The notes: generated from the sequence alone by a model not told the origin. Positions 1 through 8,252 are shown, counted from the stretch's first letter. The stretch: 64,000 nt of DNA from Bacillus sp. OV166 (GCF_900177675.1 NZ_FXWM01000001.1:5837001-5901000), one strand, 5' to 3'. Program-made: numbers and translations.

Positions 1-1
1 A

Positions 2-718
2 AAACTCGACATTCTGAAGCGGCTGAAAGAGCAAAAAAGTATAAAAAACTTTTGTGTGGAGCAACAAATCACTCCAGATATCCGGAAATGGGTCATGTTG
101 AGTTTAGAATTGATCGATTACTTGGACGAAGCTTGTATCCTGATCGGAATCACTGACATCACCGACCTGAAAAAAAATGAGGAAGAACTCTTTAAACACG
201 CTTCATATGACATGCTTACCGGAGTGTTAAATCGAAGAAGTGGGATGGAATTGCTTAGCAAGCATATGAGCGGCGAGGCAGAATCTCAAGAATTCATTAT
301 CTGCTATATTGATATTAACGATTTGAAAATAACCAATGATCTTTTCGGCCACTCAACAGGTGATGACTTAATTAAGACTTGCTGTGACACGATTAACCAT
401 CATATTACGAATGTGGATGTCTTATTCCGCCTAGGCGGGGATGAATTTATCATTGTCTTCTTCCAAAAGCAGATGAAGGACGTCCGGCAGCTGGTGAAAA
501 ACATTAAGTGTGGGTTCGAGGTTATTAATGTTACCAATCAAAATCCTTATTCAATTTCTGCTTGTTACGGTTTTTATCACTATAAACCTGGAACCGAAAT
601 AACGCTTGAAAAAATCCTCGAACTGGCCGACCAGGAGATGTACAAAGAAAAGTTCGTTCACAAAAGTAAAATCATGGGTTCCACTCCCAACCCTTGCTTG
701 GAAAAGACATTTATTTGA
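2..718 (+). CDS. Diguanylate cyclase (PAS-GGDEF), 5' truncated
   Basis: The reading frame is open from the first bases of the window, so the true start lies outside it; the internal GTG at 56 is not a convincing start. The visible N-terminal part ends in a pattern typical of a PAS C-terminus (GITDITDLKKNEEEL), followed by a GGDEF domain. The active-site motif is an intact RLGGDEF, preceded by a DINDLK-type metal-binding segment, so cyclic-di-GMP synthesis from two GTP is plausible. No RxxD inhibitory site is seen five residues before GGDEF. The C-terminal tail after the domain is short and basic. A good intrinsic terminator follows at 739-790. The signal sensed cannot be inferred because the upstream sensor region is missing. 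Confidence 0.9.
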   Translation, partial: KLDILKRLKEQKSIKNFCVEQQITPDIRKWVMLSLELIDYLDEACILIGITDITDLKKNEEELFKHASYDMLTGVLNRRSGMELLSKHMSGEAESQEFIICYIDINDLKITNDLFGHSTGDDLIKTCCDTINHHITNVDVLFRLGGDEFIIVFFQKQMKDVRQLVKNIKCGFEVINVTNQNPYSISACYGFYHYKPGTEITLEKILELADQEMYKEKFVHKSKIMGSTPNPCLEKTFI

Positions 719-738
719 GCTTACCAAATTTTTTTACT

Positions 739-790
739 AGAGAACCACCCGTTCGCTTTGCATATAAGGCACGGGATGGTTCTCTTTTTT
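739..790 (+). terminator. Intrinsic terminator after GGDEF gene
   Basis: Near-perfect stem AGAGAACCACCCGT / ACGGGATGGTTCTCT with one bulged T, followed by a run of six T. Confidence 0.85.
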
Positions 791-810
791 AGTCCTCTGA
801 AGTGCATTTT

Positions 811-823
811 GGTGTCAGGCACC
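811..823. repeat. Dispersed motif GGTGTCAGGCACC, copy 1
   Basis: Copy of a short imperfect palindrome that recurs in intergenic DNA at 3818, 6313, 8150 and 23316, as an inverted pair at 2411-2453, and as a variant at 23398. Confidence 0.8.
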
Positions 824-865
824 ATCATATCTGTTACAAAAATGAAACAAATTAAGAGGAAACTC

Positions 866-894
866 TTGAATTTTCATCTAAAAGCGAATAATAT
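866..894 (+). promoter_or_regulatory. SigA-type promoter for purine permease
   Basis: TTGAAT at 866-871 and TAATAT at 889-894 are separated by 17 bp. The gene starts 43 bp after the -10. No purine riboswitch consensus is visible in the leader. Confidence 0.6.
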
Positions 895-937
895 AGTTTA
901 GGTCTTATTAAAACGTTCGTATTTTGGAGGAACAACT

Positions 938-2239
938 ATGTTTAAATTAAAAGAAAATCATACCAATACAAAAACAGAACTGCTTGCAGGGATCACCACC
1001 TTTTTTACGATGGTCTATATTGTCGTGGTAAATCCAGTCATTCTTGCCGATGCAGGGGTTCCGTTTGGGCAAGTGTTCACCGCAACCATCATAGCCGCAG
1101 TCGTCGCCACACTATGGATGGCGCTTTTTGCAAACTATCCAATCGCCATTGCCCCAGGCATGGGACTTAACGCCTACTTCGCCTATTCTGTTGTCGGCGG
1201 CCATCAGGGGATAACCTACCAAACTGCCTTTGCTGCTGTTTTTATTGCTGGTGTTATCTTTGTCATCTTATCGTTAACTCCCCTTAGGGAAAAATTAATT
1301 GACGCCATCCCGGAAAACCTTAAACACGGGATTACTGCAGGAATTGGTTTGTTCATTGCCTTTATCGGTCTGCGTCTTACAAAAATCATTACAGCACATC
1401 CAACAAACCTTGTCGGTCTCGGCGACCTTCATTCAGCTTCCGCCCTTTTAGCGCTAGCAGGACTGGCGATCACACTTGTATTAATGGCGCTTCGAGTCAA
1501 CGGGGCGATATTTTTTGGAATGGTGATTACCGGGCTCATCGCTTTCTTTACGGGCCAGCTGGAATTCAGTAAAGGTTTTATGTCGCTGCCCACTCTGCCA
1601 GAGGGACTAATTATTGCTAATCCAGTGACAGCACTGACTGGCGTAATTCAGCATAGCCTTTATGCTGTTGTCTTCTCTTTCATTCTAGTGACCATTTTTG
1701 ACACGACGGGTACGATGATTGGTGTCGCCAACCAAGCCGGTTTAATGAAAGGCGGCAAGCTGCCAAGGGCCCGCGAAGCCTTACTTGCCGATTCAATTGG
1801 TACAGCAGTCGGGGCAATGTTTGGGACGAGCCCAACAACAGCCTATATTGAATCGTCGTCAGGGGTAGCAGCAGGAGGACGAACTGGTCTAACTTCCCTA
1901 ACGGTTGCGATCCTGTTCATCCTGTCCGCTTTCTTTGGTCCACTGGTTAGTACGGTTTCCGGGATTTCTGCGATTACCGCACCGGCATTAATCATTGTCG
2001 GCAGTCTAATGATGGGAAGCATAGCAAAAATCCGCTGGGACGAGTTGGATGAAGCCTTCCCTGCTTTTTTGACCGTCTTGAGCATGCCGCTCACATCAAG
2101 CATCGCAACAGGGATCGCACTTGGTTTCATCAGCTACCCGCTTTTAAAGTTAGTTAAAGGGAAGTGGCGTGAAATCCATCCATTGCTATACGTGTTCGCA
2201 GTCCTTTTCTTCATCCAATTAGCATTTTTACAGCATTAA
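938..2239 (+). CDS. Guanine/hypoxanthine permease (AzgA/PbuG-PbuO family)
   Basis: A 433-residue polytopic membrane protein that opens with the AzgA-family signature: FKLKEN, then AGITTFFTMVYIVVVNP and a glycine/alanine-rich IAPGMGLNAYF segment. A second conserved stretch around residues 250-310 (FDTTGTMIGVANQAG and FGTSPTTAYIESSSGVAAGG) contains residues that bind purine in this NCS2-type fold. It should import guanine, hypoxanthine or adenine by proton symport for salvage. Length matches B. subtilis PbuO (about 432) and PbuG (about 440); the N-terminus looks closer to PbuO, but substrate cannot be fixed. RBS GGAGG lies 7 bp before ATG. It stands alone, with its own promoter and a large hairpin element downstream. 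Confidence 0.93.
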   Translation: MFKLKENHTNTKTELLAGITTFFTMVYIVVVNPVILADAGVPFGQVFTATIIAAVVATLWMALFANYPIAIAPGMGLNAYFAYSVVGGHQGITYQTAFAAVFIAGVIFVILSLTPLREKLIDAIPENLKHGITAGIGLFIAFIGLRLTKIITAHPTNLVGLGDLHSASALLALAGLAITLVLMALRVNGAIFFGMVITGLIAFFTGQLEFSKGFMSLPTLPEGLIIANPVTALTGVIQHSLYAVVFSFILVTIFDTTGTMIGVANQAGLMKGGKLPRAREALLADSIGTAVGAMFGTSPTTAYIESSSGVAAGGRTGLTSLTVAILFILSAFFGPLVSTVSGISAITAPALIIVGSLMMGSIAKIRWDELDEAFPAFLTVLSMPLTSSIATGIALGFISYPLLKLVKGKWREIHPLLYVFAVLFFIQLAFLQH

Positions 2240-2245
2240 ACAATA

Positions 2246-2366
2246 AAAAGCGGAAGCGCCTGGTTCAGGGGCGACAGGCCTAAGACGAGCCGGCGTGAAG
2301 GTTGCTTTTTAACCTTCAGGACGGCTTGGCTTATGACCCCGAGCCCCTAGGCGCTGGAGCTGGATT
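2246..2366. repeat. Long imperfect hairpin element (REP-like)
   Basis: Outer arms AGCGGAAGCGCC / GGCGCTGGAGCT, middle arms around TAAGACGAGCCG / CGGCTTGGCTTA, and a perfect inner stem GTGAAGGTT / AACCTTCA around a GCTTTTT loop. The whole 120-bp element can fold into one interrupted hairpin. Elements of this kind (GCGGAAGCGCC ... GGCGCTGGAGCTGGA) recur in Bacillaceae intergenic DNA as far as I recall. Only one copy is in this window. Confidence 0.7.
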
Positions 2367-2410
2367 CGTGAAACTATCCAAATTTATCTTCAGTAATTTA
2401 TTCCCATCCA

Positions 2411-2453
2411 AAAAAGAGTGTCAGGCACCAAATTGGTGCCTGACACTCTTTTT
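2411..2453. terminator. Bidirectional terminator built from two motif copies
   Basis: Perfect 21-bp inverted repeat centred at 2432 with A and T tracts at its two ends. Each arm contains the dispersed GTGTCAGGCACC motif. It lies between convergent genes and can terminate both. Confidence 0.85.
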
Positions 2454-2460
2454 ATGTTTC

Positions 2461-2652
2461 CTATTTTTTAGGAAGATCAAGTGCTTGGTACGCCAGTTGA
2501 TACTTCCCGCCGTCTGCCACTTCTGAATGGTACAATGCCTTTAGGGCAGTATTTTTCTCAAGCCCGTGTTCTACTTTCAACTCTTTTAAACGTGTATGCA
2601 ATTCTTTATTATCCTTAATTAGCTGCTGCATTTGTGATTTCAAATACTTCAT
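2461..2652 (-). CDS. Small hypothetical coiled-coil protein
   Basis: Not recognised. The start is placed at the ATG at 2652 (63 residues) because AAAGGAG lies 11 bp upstream of it, whereas an upstream ATG at 2709 has no ribosome binding site. The product is charged and helical (MKYLKSQMQQLIKDNKELHTRLKELK), consistent with a short coiled coil, and ends in a lysine-rich tail. It lacks a signal peptide or membrane segment. It converges on the purine permease and shares the palindromic terminator at 2411-2453. Confidence 0.55.
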   Translation of the reverse strand: MKYLKSQMQQLIKDNKELHTRLKELKVEHGLEKNTALKALYHSEVADGGKYQLAYQALDLPKK

Positions 2653-2981
2653 AAGATGATTAACTCCTTTCAGAAACCAAATCCGTTCCCCAAGTATAGC
2701 ATTAATCAACTTTATTTAAATAAATCATCCCATATTTATTTTCTCTGACCGTGTCCCTTTTGCCGACTTTTTTCTATATAGAACGTAATAGGAGATGGAG
2801 GTTCCGGTCACTTAAGACCTCTCTTTCTTACCGAAAGACTGGTACAATTACATTTTCGATAACTAAGAAAATCAACCGTTGGTGACATCTTGCAATAATT
2901 ACTGTGACAAGCACCTAACCTATTTGTCCATACTGACATAACATGGATATATAATCAATTTTTAGAAATGGAGAGGATGAA

Positions 2982-3800
2982 ATGAGGCTTTATTTAGATC
3001 CAGGTCATGGCGGACAAGACCCAGGTGCCCAAGGTCATGGATTAGATGAAAAAGATGTGACGTTAGCTATCGCGCTCAAACTACGTTCCATTTTACAAAA
3101 TGATTATGAAAACATTGACGTAAGAATGAGCAGGAGCAGTGATACCACCAAAAGCTTAAGTCAGCGATCGAGTGAGGCCAATGCATGGGGCGCAGATTTT
3201 TTCTTAGCCATTCATATCAATTCCGGACCTAGTTCAGCCCTAGGATATGAAGATTATATTTACAGCGGCTTATCTGACACTTCTAAGACAGCCCAGTATC
3301 AAGACATCATCCATGCCGAAGTCATGAAAGTGAATCAACTGAAAGACCGCGGCCAGAAAAAGGCTAACTTTCATGTGTTACGTGAATCAAACATGCCAGC
3401 ACTGCTATCGGAAAATGGATTTATCAGTAACGACCACGACGCCGCATTAATGAAACAGTCTTCTTGGATCCAAAAAGTAGCTCAAGGTCACGCCAACGGA
3501 ATTGCCAAAGCCTTTGGCTTAAAACGGAAACCAAACGACCCACCCAAACCAGATACACCAGATTCCGGAACGCTCTTCAAAGTAATCGCCGGTTCATTCA
3601 AATCAAAAGAAAATGCGGACGAGCGAGCAGACCAACTAAAGGCAAAAGGCATCGAATCATTCGTAGATACCACAAAGATAGCCGGCGAAACATGGTACCG
3701 AGTTCAAGCTGGAGCCTTTTCCAATCGAGAAAATGCCGAAGACCGCTTAGCTGAAGTAAAAAAAGCCGGAATCAACGATGCTTTCCTTGTTGCGGAATAA
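2982..3800 (+). CDS. N-acetylmuramoyl-L-alanine amidase, CwlC-like, with SPOR domain
   Basis: Amidase_3 zinc hydrolase that cleaves the amide bond between muramic acid and the stem peptide. Zinc ligands H9 (DPGHGG), E23 (LDEKD) and H78 (LAIHINS) and catalytic E144 (SENGFISN) are all present. Residues 195-272 form two SPOR-like repeats that would bind denuded glycan. At 272 residues without a signal peptide it matches the layout of B. subtilis CwlC, a SigK-dependent enzyme made in the mother cell and used in mother-cell lysis; that role is inferred here. RBS GGAGAGGATGAA. The next gene is a longer paralogue. No clean SigK -10 was found for this copy. Confidence 0.92.
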   Translation: MRLYLDPGHGGQDPGAQGHGLDEKDVTLAIALKLRSILQNDYENIDVRMSRSSDTTKSLSQRSSEANAWGADFFLAIHINSGPSSALGYEDYIYSGLSDTSKTAQYQDIIHAEVMKVNQLKDRGQKKANFHVLRESNMPALLSENGFISNDHDAALMKQSSWIQKVAQGHANGIAKAFGLKRKPNDPPKPDTPDSGTLFKVIAGSFKSKENADERADQLKAKGIESFVDTTKIAGETWYRVQAGAFSNRENAEDRLAEVKKAGINDAFLVAE

Positions 3801-3817
3801 ATATTGGGTCAATTACT

Positions 3818-3830
3818 GGTGTCAGGCACT
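3818..3830. repeat. Dispersed motif, copy ending in T
   Basis: GGTGTCAGGCACT, 18 bp after the stop of the first amidase gene; one mismatch from the common form. Confidence 0.65.
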
Positions 3831-3881
3831 ATACGTGGACATTTGTCCTCCACACAAGGACAAGCGTTTAAAAGTAATAAT

Positions 3882-3941
3882 ATCATACAAAAGACCTTCT
3901 CTTACATGAAAAATCAGGGGAGGTCTTTTGTATGATTTTTT
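3882..3941 (+). terminator. Intrinsic terminator after first amidase
   Basis: Perfect 16-bp stem (3882-3897 with 3921-3936) around a 23-nt loop, followed by a T run. Confidence 0.85.
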
Positions 3942-3984
3942 ATATTTAACAATTCATACTTGAGCGACTGGACAGAAAACCCGA

Positions 3985-4012
3985 ACAAATTTAAACTTTT
4001 TCCCATACCCTA
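3985..4012 (+). promoter_or_regulatory. Candidate SigK-type promoter of second amidase
   Basis: AC at 3985 and CATACCCTA at 4004-4012 with a 17-bp spacer match the SigK pattern AC ... CATAnnnTA. This fits a mother-cell sporulation gene. An identical spacing is seen before the gerPF-like gene. Confidence 0.5.
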
Positions 4013-4049
4013 TATATGAACGTATTTTAAATGAAATGGAGGAGTAAGC

Positions 4050-5555
4050 ATGAAGCTATATTTAGACCCTGGTCATGGCGGTGATGATCCCGGAGCCCAA
4101 GGGAATGGCCTAGATGAAAAAGATATTACCCTAGCTATTGCGCTTAAAATACGAAATACCATCCTAAAGGATTATGAAAATGTTGAAGTGAAGATGAGTC
4201 GTACAAGCGATACCACCAAAAGCTTAGCACAGCGCTCAAGCGAAGCCAACGCCTGGGAAGCAGACTTTTTCCTGGCTATTCACATCAATTCCGCTGACAG
4301 TTCAGCCCAAGGATATGAGGATTTTATATACAATGGCGCCTCTAACTCAAGTAGAGCAGCCACAGTCCAAGATATCATTCATGCCGAAGTGATGAAAGTG
4401 AATCAGTTAAAAGACCGCGGACAAAAAAAGGCCAATTTCCATGTAATTAGAGAAACAAATATGCCGGCAATCCTAACGGAAAACGGCTTTATCAGTAATA
4501 AACATGACGCCCAATTGATGAAAGATTCATCCTGGCAGCAAAAAGTAGCTCAAGGCCATGTCAACGGAATTGCAAAGGCCTTTGGTCTGAAACGCAAAGC
4601 AACGAAGGAAACACCGAAAACAACAACTACACCGAAAACACCCCAATCTAGTTCAACAACAGTTTACACAGTCTATGTCGGATCCTATAAATCCAAAGGA
4701 AATGCACAAGACAGGGTAGCTGAACTGAAAAAGAAAAACATTAATTCTTCAATTGTTACCACTAAAATATCTGGAGCAACCTGGTACCGAGTGAAAGTTG
4801 CAACCTATACGACCAACGCAAATGCAGAAAAACGTCTCAAAGAAATCGAAAAAGCAGGATATAAGGATGCCTTCATAATTATTGAAAAAGCCAGTGCAAC
4901 GACTACTAAATCAGCTACCCAAAAACCAACCACAAGCACCAGTAAAACAACAACAGCAAAACCAGCCACAACCACCAGCAAAGAAACGGATCTGAAAGGC
5001 GGCACGAACACGAAACCAAGTCCGGCTCCAGCCAACAGTGCAAAGGAACTCCCCATCATCGCCGACCCCGGTCAATTTACCATTTTCGGTCCGACCTTCC
5101 TAACTCCGGAACAGATGAATCAATTTGTGAAAAAGGTCAATCCTAACGCGCCGGAATTAGGCCAGTTTTACCAAACGTTAGGGAAATATTACGGCATTAG
5201 AGGCGATGTCGCCTTTGCACAAGCCATCCACGAAACAGACTATTTTCGGTTTACCGGAGTCGTCAACCATGAACAAAACAACTACTCAGGGATAGGAGCA
5301 ACTGGAGGAGATACTCGCGGAGCAAGCTTTGAAAATCAAGAAGAAGGTGTCCTTGCACAACTTCAACACTTGTATGCGTATGCGACAGCGAAGCCACTAC
5401 CAGATCAATATCCATTGGTTGATCCCCGCTTTCATCTAGTCGACAGAGGATCTGCTCCCACATGGACCGCTTTAAACGGAAAATGGGCTGTTCCAGGTAC
5501 CACATACGGGCAAGCCATTCTAAATCTCTATGAAAAAATGATCCATTCAGGATAA
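4050..5555 (+). CDS. Bifunctional cell-wall hydrolase: amidase-SPOR-glucosaminidase
   Basis: The first 285 residues are a close paralogue of the preceding amidase, with the same catalytic residues H9, E23, H78 and E144, then a SPOR region (about 205-280). A Thr/Ser/Lys/Pro-rich linker (about 281-335) joins an added C-terminal glucosaminidase domain (about 345-500) of the endo-beta-N-acetylglucosaminidase type; E395 in AIHETDYF is the expected catalytic acid and NNYSGIGATGG is a family motif. The protein could cut both peptide and glycan bonds. No signal peptide, as in CwlC. RBS GGAGGAG 8 bp before ATG. Candidate SigK promoter at 3985, terminator at 5642. The pair arose by local duplication followed by fusion in this copy or loss in the other. 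Confidence 0.92.
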   Translation: MKLYLDPGHGGDDPGAQGNGLDEKDITLAIALKIRNTILKDYENVEVKMSRTSDTTKSLAQRSSEANAWEADFFLAIHINSADSSAQGYEDFIYNGASNSSRAATVQDIIHAEVMKVNQLKDRGQKKANFHVIRETNMPAILTENGFISNKHDAQLMKDSSWQQKVAQGHVNGIAKAFGLKRKATKETPKTTTTPKTPQSSSTTVYTVYVGSYKSKGNAQDRVAELKKKNINSSIVTTKISGATWYRVKVATYTTNANAEKRLKEIEKAGYKDAFIIIEKASATTTKSATQKPTTSTSKTTTAKPATTTSKETDLKGGTNTKPSPAPANSAKELPIIADPGQFTIFGPTFLTPEQMNQFVKKVNPNAPELGQFYQTLGKYYGIRGDVAFAQAIHETDYFRFTGVVNHEQNNYSGIGATGGDTRGASFENQEEGVLAQLQHLYAYATAKPLPDQYPLVDPRFHLVDRGSAPTWTALNGKWAVPGTTYGQAILNLYEKMIHSG

Positions 5556-5641
5556 TTAATAGCTAGAGAAGCAACAACTCCAGCATCTTCCCTGATTGTC
5601 TTCCCCAATTTCAGTGACTTACTTGGATGATTTCCCCAAAC

Positions 5642-5676
5642 GAAAGACCTCTTTTATTTTTAGAAGAGGTCTTTTC
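5642..5676 (+). terminator. Terminator after bifunctional hydrolase
   Basis: Stem AAAGACCTCTT / AAGAGGTCTTT with a T-rich tail. Confidence 0.8.
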
Positions 5677-5763
5677 CTTTGTCAGATAGTTAATTCCGCC
5701 CCCTCGATTTGGTATATTACCGAAAAAACGAGACCACAATGATATAAAAAGGGAGGTCTCACC

Positions 5764-6180
5764 ATGCGCGGAATATTTATTTTATTATGGGCAGCTGCAA
5801 TCTTGATTTTGACCTGTACCGCCGATTTTTCTGAATTAATTACATCTGGCAAAGTCCGCTTTGAGTGGGTCGGTCATCCGAATTTCTCTGATTTGCTATT
5901 ACCCTTACCGCTCGAGCTCAGCCGCGACTTCCTGATTCAAAAATGTGGGCATGTCTTTGCCTTTCTCATTCTGACATTTTTACTGCAAACTAAATTCCAT
6001 TCAAAAGCATACATTCTAATTCTAGCTATTGCTTTTGCTTTGCTAACTGAAATCCTGCAATTATACTTCTCTCGTGATGGAAGAATGTTTGATATGGGAT
6101 TCGATCTAATCGGTATTCTTTTTGCATCAGGGACACGGAGTCTACTTACGGTGCACCAATCAAGGCAAACCTATCTTTGA
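5764..6180 (+). CDS. VanZ-like membrane protein
   Basis: 138 residues with four predicted membrane helices. The VanZ pattern is visible: KCGHVFAFLIL, then LLTEILQLYFSRDGRMFDMGFDLIG, containing the conserved E-Q and R-D positions. VanZ proteins are linked to low-level teicoplanin resistance and to surface modification, but function here is unknown. RBS GGGAGG lies inside a possible hairpin (GAGACC at 5730 with GGTCTC at 5755), which could limit translation. Monocistronic. Confidence 0.85.
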   Translation: MRGIFILLWAAAILILTCTADFSELITSGKVRFEWVGHPNFSDLLLPLPLELSRDFLIQKCGHVFAFLILTFLLQTKFHSKAYILILAIAFALLTEILQLYFSRDGRMFDMGFDLIGILFASGTRSLLTVHQSRQTYL

Positions 6181-6312
6181 TGGAATGGCTTCATATTTTT
6201 ATAGCAGTTTAGTTTATTTCTCCTTTTTTCTAGCGCTTTGAGAATCCTAACTAAACGCTTGATTCGTTTCACCTTAAGCCTTGTCACGGATAGAATTTCC
6301 CCTCCAACGTGT

Positions 6313-6325
6313 GGTGTCAGGCACC
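6313..6325. repeat. Dispersed motif overlapping a gene end
   Basis: GGTGTCAGGCACC. Read on the minus strand it supplies the final Gly and Ala codons and the TGA stop of the gene at 6317-6598. Confidence 0.8.
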
Positions 6326-6598
6326 AGAGTTTTGAATTTGTTTATTAAGCAAGACCATTAACTTTTTTTGAGCCTTTTGATTACGAATAATCTTTTTAAC
6401 ACGCCTCGTGCTTTGTAAATAACCTCTCACATGCCTGTTAACATAAAACAAACGGCGATATTTCTCATCATTATATATTTTTTTAAACCAATCTTGTTGT
6501 TTTAGTTGCTCAATATTACGGTCAATTCTTCTCGTATCCAAACCAGTGGTTGAACCAGTGAACATCGCATCCAATAAATCTAATAGAAAATATAACAT
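6317..6598 (-). CDS. Hypothetical basic protein
   Basis: Not recognised. 93 residues, rich in Arg and Lys, with a hydrophobic N-terminus (MLYFLLDLLDAMF) and helical body. RBS AAGGGG about 10 bp before ATG. The last two codons and stop come from a dispersed repeat copy, so the original C-terminus may have been longer. It lies downstream of the tail-anchored protein gene and could share its transcript (49-bp gap). Confidence 0.55.
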   Translation of the reverse strand: MLYFLLDLLDAMFTGSTTGLDTRRIDRNIEQLKQQDWFKKIYNDEKYRRLFYVNRHVRGYLQSTRRVKKIIRNQKAQKKLMVLLNKQIQNSGA

Positions 6599-6647
6599 GC
6601 AAGTCCTGCCCCTTTTCTAGAGTTTCGGGTTTCCCTGAGGATTATTT

Positions 6648-6953
6648 TTAAAATAGAAAATAAACGGCCAAAATCAGCACAACCAAGACTGCTCCACCAA
6701 CTATGATCATGCGATGGCGTGATATCTTAGGCTCACCCTGTTGAGCGATTGGAGTTTTTTTGAGTTTAGCAGCAGCAGCTTCTTGTTTTTGCCCTCTACT
6801 TTTCCTTTCAAAAAATGCCGCCAATTTATTATCTTCACTTATTACTTTTTTTCCTTCCGCACTAGTTATGATCGATTCTAATTCTTCAACAGTCATCGGT
6901 TCTTCTAGTTCAATTTTTTCCAATAGGGTCTCGCTTAATGTAGAAATTTTCAA
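6648..6953 (-). CDS. Hypothetical C-terminally anchored membrane protein
   Basis: 101 residues starting from TTG, preceded by AAAGGA 10 bp upstream. An acidic helical N-terminal half (LEKIELEEPMTVEELESI) is followed by a basic linker and a single C-terminal membrane helix (MIIVGGAVLVVLILAVYFLF), giving a tail-anchored topology with the body in the cytoplasm. Family not recognised. Divergent from the small acidic gene at 7069. Confidence 0.6.
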   Translation of the reverse strand: MKISTLSETLLEKIELEEPMTVEELESIITSAEGKKVISEDNKLAAFFERKSRGQKQEAAAAKLKKTPIAQQGEPKISRHRMIIVGGAVLVVLILAVYFLF

Positions 6954-7068
6954 TGGAAAGAATCCTTTCGAATCTGCCCCTCAATATCACACTCTTTCTT
7001 TTAATCCCTACCATTACTATTATAGTCACGAGAAAATTGGCAATGATAGTAGAGGAGGTGAAAAAAAG

Positions 7069-7245
7069 ATGACAAACGACCCGAATCTTCGTGGAAATAT
7101 GATCGATAATGAATGGAATAGTGAAGAGGTTCAAAATGAAACCATGTTCAGCGGAATAATCGACGATGAATGGCTCGAAAACAGACGAACAGATGATGAA
7201 GACTATGACTATCAGGATGATGACCATAACGATTACGTATGGTAA
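7069..7245 (+). CDS. Small acidic hypothetical protein
   Basis: 58 residues from the ATG at 7069, set by the strong RBS GGAGGTG 8 bp upstream; an open frame extending to 6760 is only the shadow of the opposite-strand gene. Very acidic (D/E clusters, C-terminal DDEDYDYQDDDHNDYVW). It contains two similar segments, MIDNEWNSEE and IIDDEWLENR. Function unknown. Terminator at 7262. Confidence 0.6.
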   Translation: MTNDPNLRGNMIDNEWNSEEVQNETMFSGIIDDEWLENRRTDDEDYDYQDDDHNDYVW

Positions 7246-7261
7246 CCCAAACAAAAAAAAT

Positions 7262-7284
7262 AAGGCCGGAATCCCGGCCTCATT
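7262..7284. terminator. Bidirectional terminator
   Basis: Stem AGGCCGG / CCGGCCT with A and T tracts on the two sides, between convergent genes. Confidence 0.8.
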
Positions 7285-7287
7285 TTT

Positions 7288-7788
7288 CTATCGATTATCC
7301 ACTTTCTCCGGATAAAGATCATGGTTCATTAAACGGAAATTTGCCATCTCCTCGTACTTAGTTCCCGGCTTCCCATAGTTACACCATGGGTCAATTGAAA
7401 TCCCGCCGCGTGGAGTAAACTTCCCCCAAACCTCAATGTATCTTGGGTCAAGCAGCTTAATTAAATCATTCATGATGATATTCACACAATCCTCATGGAA
7501 ATCTCCATGATTCCTGAAACTGAAAAGATATAACTTCAATGACTTACTCTCAACAATCTTTTGATCCGGTACATACGAAATATACATCGTCGCAAAATCC
7601 GGCTGGCGCGTCAACGGACATAAACTAGTGAACTCCGGGCAATTAAATTTCACGAAATAATCACGATCCGGATGAAGATTATCGACCGCCTCCAATACCT
7701 CTGGAGCATATTCAAATGAATAGGTAGTCCCTTGATTACCTAATAAAGTTAAATCCTTTAAACCTTCTTCATGGCTTCTGCCAGACAT
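7288..7788 (-). CDS. queF: NADPH-dependent 7-cyano-7-deazaguanine reductase
   Basis: Reduces preQ0 to preQ1 in queuosine biosynthesis. The unimodular QueF form (166 residues) is present: catalytic Cys in [19 protein letters not shown], substrate Glu in this region, the [13 protein letters not shown] motif and a C-terminal [12 protein letters not shown]. The start is set at 7788 (MSGRSHEEG) by RBS AAGGGGG; an open extension to 7902 overlaps the leader hairpin and is not coding. The gene is controlled by the preQ1 riboswitch and terminator at 7877-7957. It stands alone; other queuosine genes are not in the window. Confidence 0.97.
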   Translation of the reverse strand: MSGRSHEEGLKDLTLLGNQGTTYSFEYAPEVLEAVDNLHPDRDYFVKFNCPEFTSLCPLTRQPDFATMYISYVPDQKIVESKSLKLYLFSFRNHGDFHEDCVNIIMNDLIKLLDPRYIEVWGKFTPRGGISIDPWCNYGKPGTKYEEMANFRLMNHDLYPEKVDNR

Positions 7789-7876
7789 ACAAAAACCCCC
7801 TTGTAATCTGTCCCGACACTTCACTAGAGTAGAGTTTCCCATAGCAGCTCTATTTCTCAAACTAAAAGGATCCCAC

Positions 7877-7905
7877 AAAAAAGCCACGTCCAGTATGGAC
7901 ATGGC
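7877..7905 (-). terminator. Riboswitch-controlled terminator of queF
   Basis: Stem GCCATGTCCA / TGGACGTGGC followed on the minus strand by six T, located between the preQ1 aptamer and queF. Confidence 0.85.
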
Positions 7906-7920
7906 CTAAAGTCATGTATC

Positions 7921-7957
7921 CATAGTTTTTTATAGAGGGTATCAGCTATGAACCTCT
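7921..7957 (-). promoter_or_regulatory. PreQ1-I riboswitch
   Basis: On the minus strand the leader contains AGAGGTTC, a TAGCT-like loop, ACCCTCT and the A-rich tail ATAAAAAACTA, matching the compact preQ1-I aptamer. It precedes queF and a terminator, so high preQ1 should stop transcription. Confidence 0.93.
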
Positions 7958-8149
7958 CCCGCAAGTACGGGCATTCTCATCTTCATATCATATAGAACAC
8001 CACAACATTCGTCAATGGCAGATCAAGGCAATTTCACAACCTCTTTTTTTAGAAGGAACCCAACATGGTGACTGAACAAAAGCTGTCCCTTGACCTCGCC
8101 TTCCCGTTTTTTAATTAGTTCTCTCGCCAAGGTGAATTTTTGCAGCGCT

Positions 8150-8162
8150 GGTGCCTGACACC
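8150..8162. repeat. Dispersed motif in leader of EamA gene
   Basis: GGTGCCTGACACC, immediately upstream of a TGTGGTATAAT sequence that could be an extended -10. Confidence 0.75.
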
Positions 8163-8191
8163 ATGTGGTATAATAAAAAATATTTGCCACG

Positions 8192-8219
8192 ACTTTCGGG
8201 ATGCGAAAGTTTTATTTTT
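8192..8219 (+). terminator. Leader hairpin with T tract
   Basis: ACTTTCG / CGAAAGT with a 5-nt loop and TTTATTTTT tail, 34 bp before the EamA transporter start and downstream of a possible promoter. It may be an attenuator. No riboswitch class was recognised. Confidence 0.5.
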
Positions 8220-8252
8220 ATAGAAAAGACCTGTTACAGGGCATAGGGGGAT

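Noticed and set aside
820-937. Purine riboswitch before the permease gene
   Set aside because: The conserved aptamer core and paired arms were not found; only an ordinary promoter is seen.
2302-2526. 74-residue plus-strand ORF
   Set aside because: It consists of the hairpin element, the palindromic terminator and antisense of a small gene.
6760-7068. N-terminal extension of the acidic protein gene
   Set aside because: The extension is antisense to the tail-anchored protein gene; the strong RBS points to 7069.
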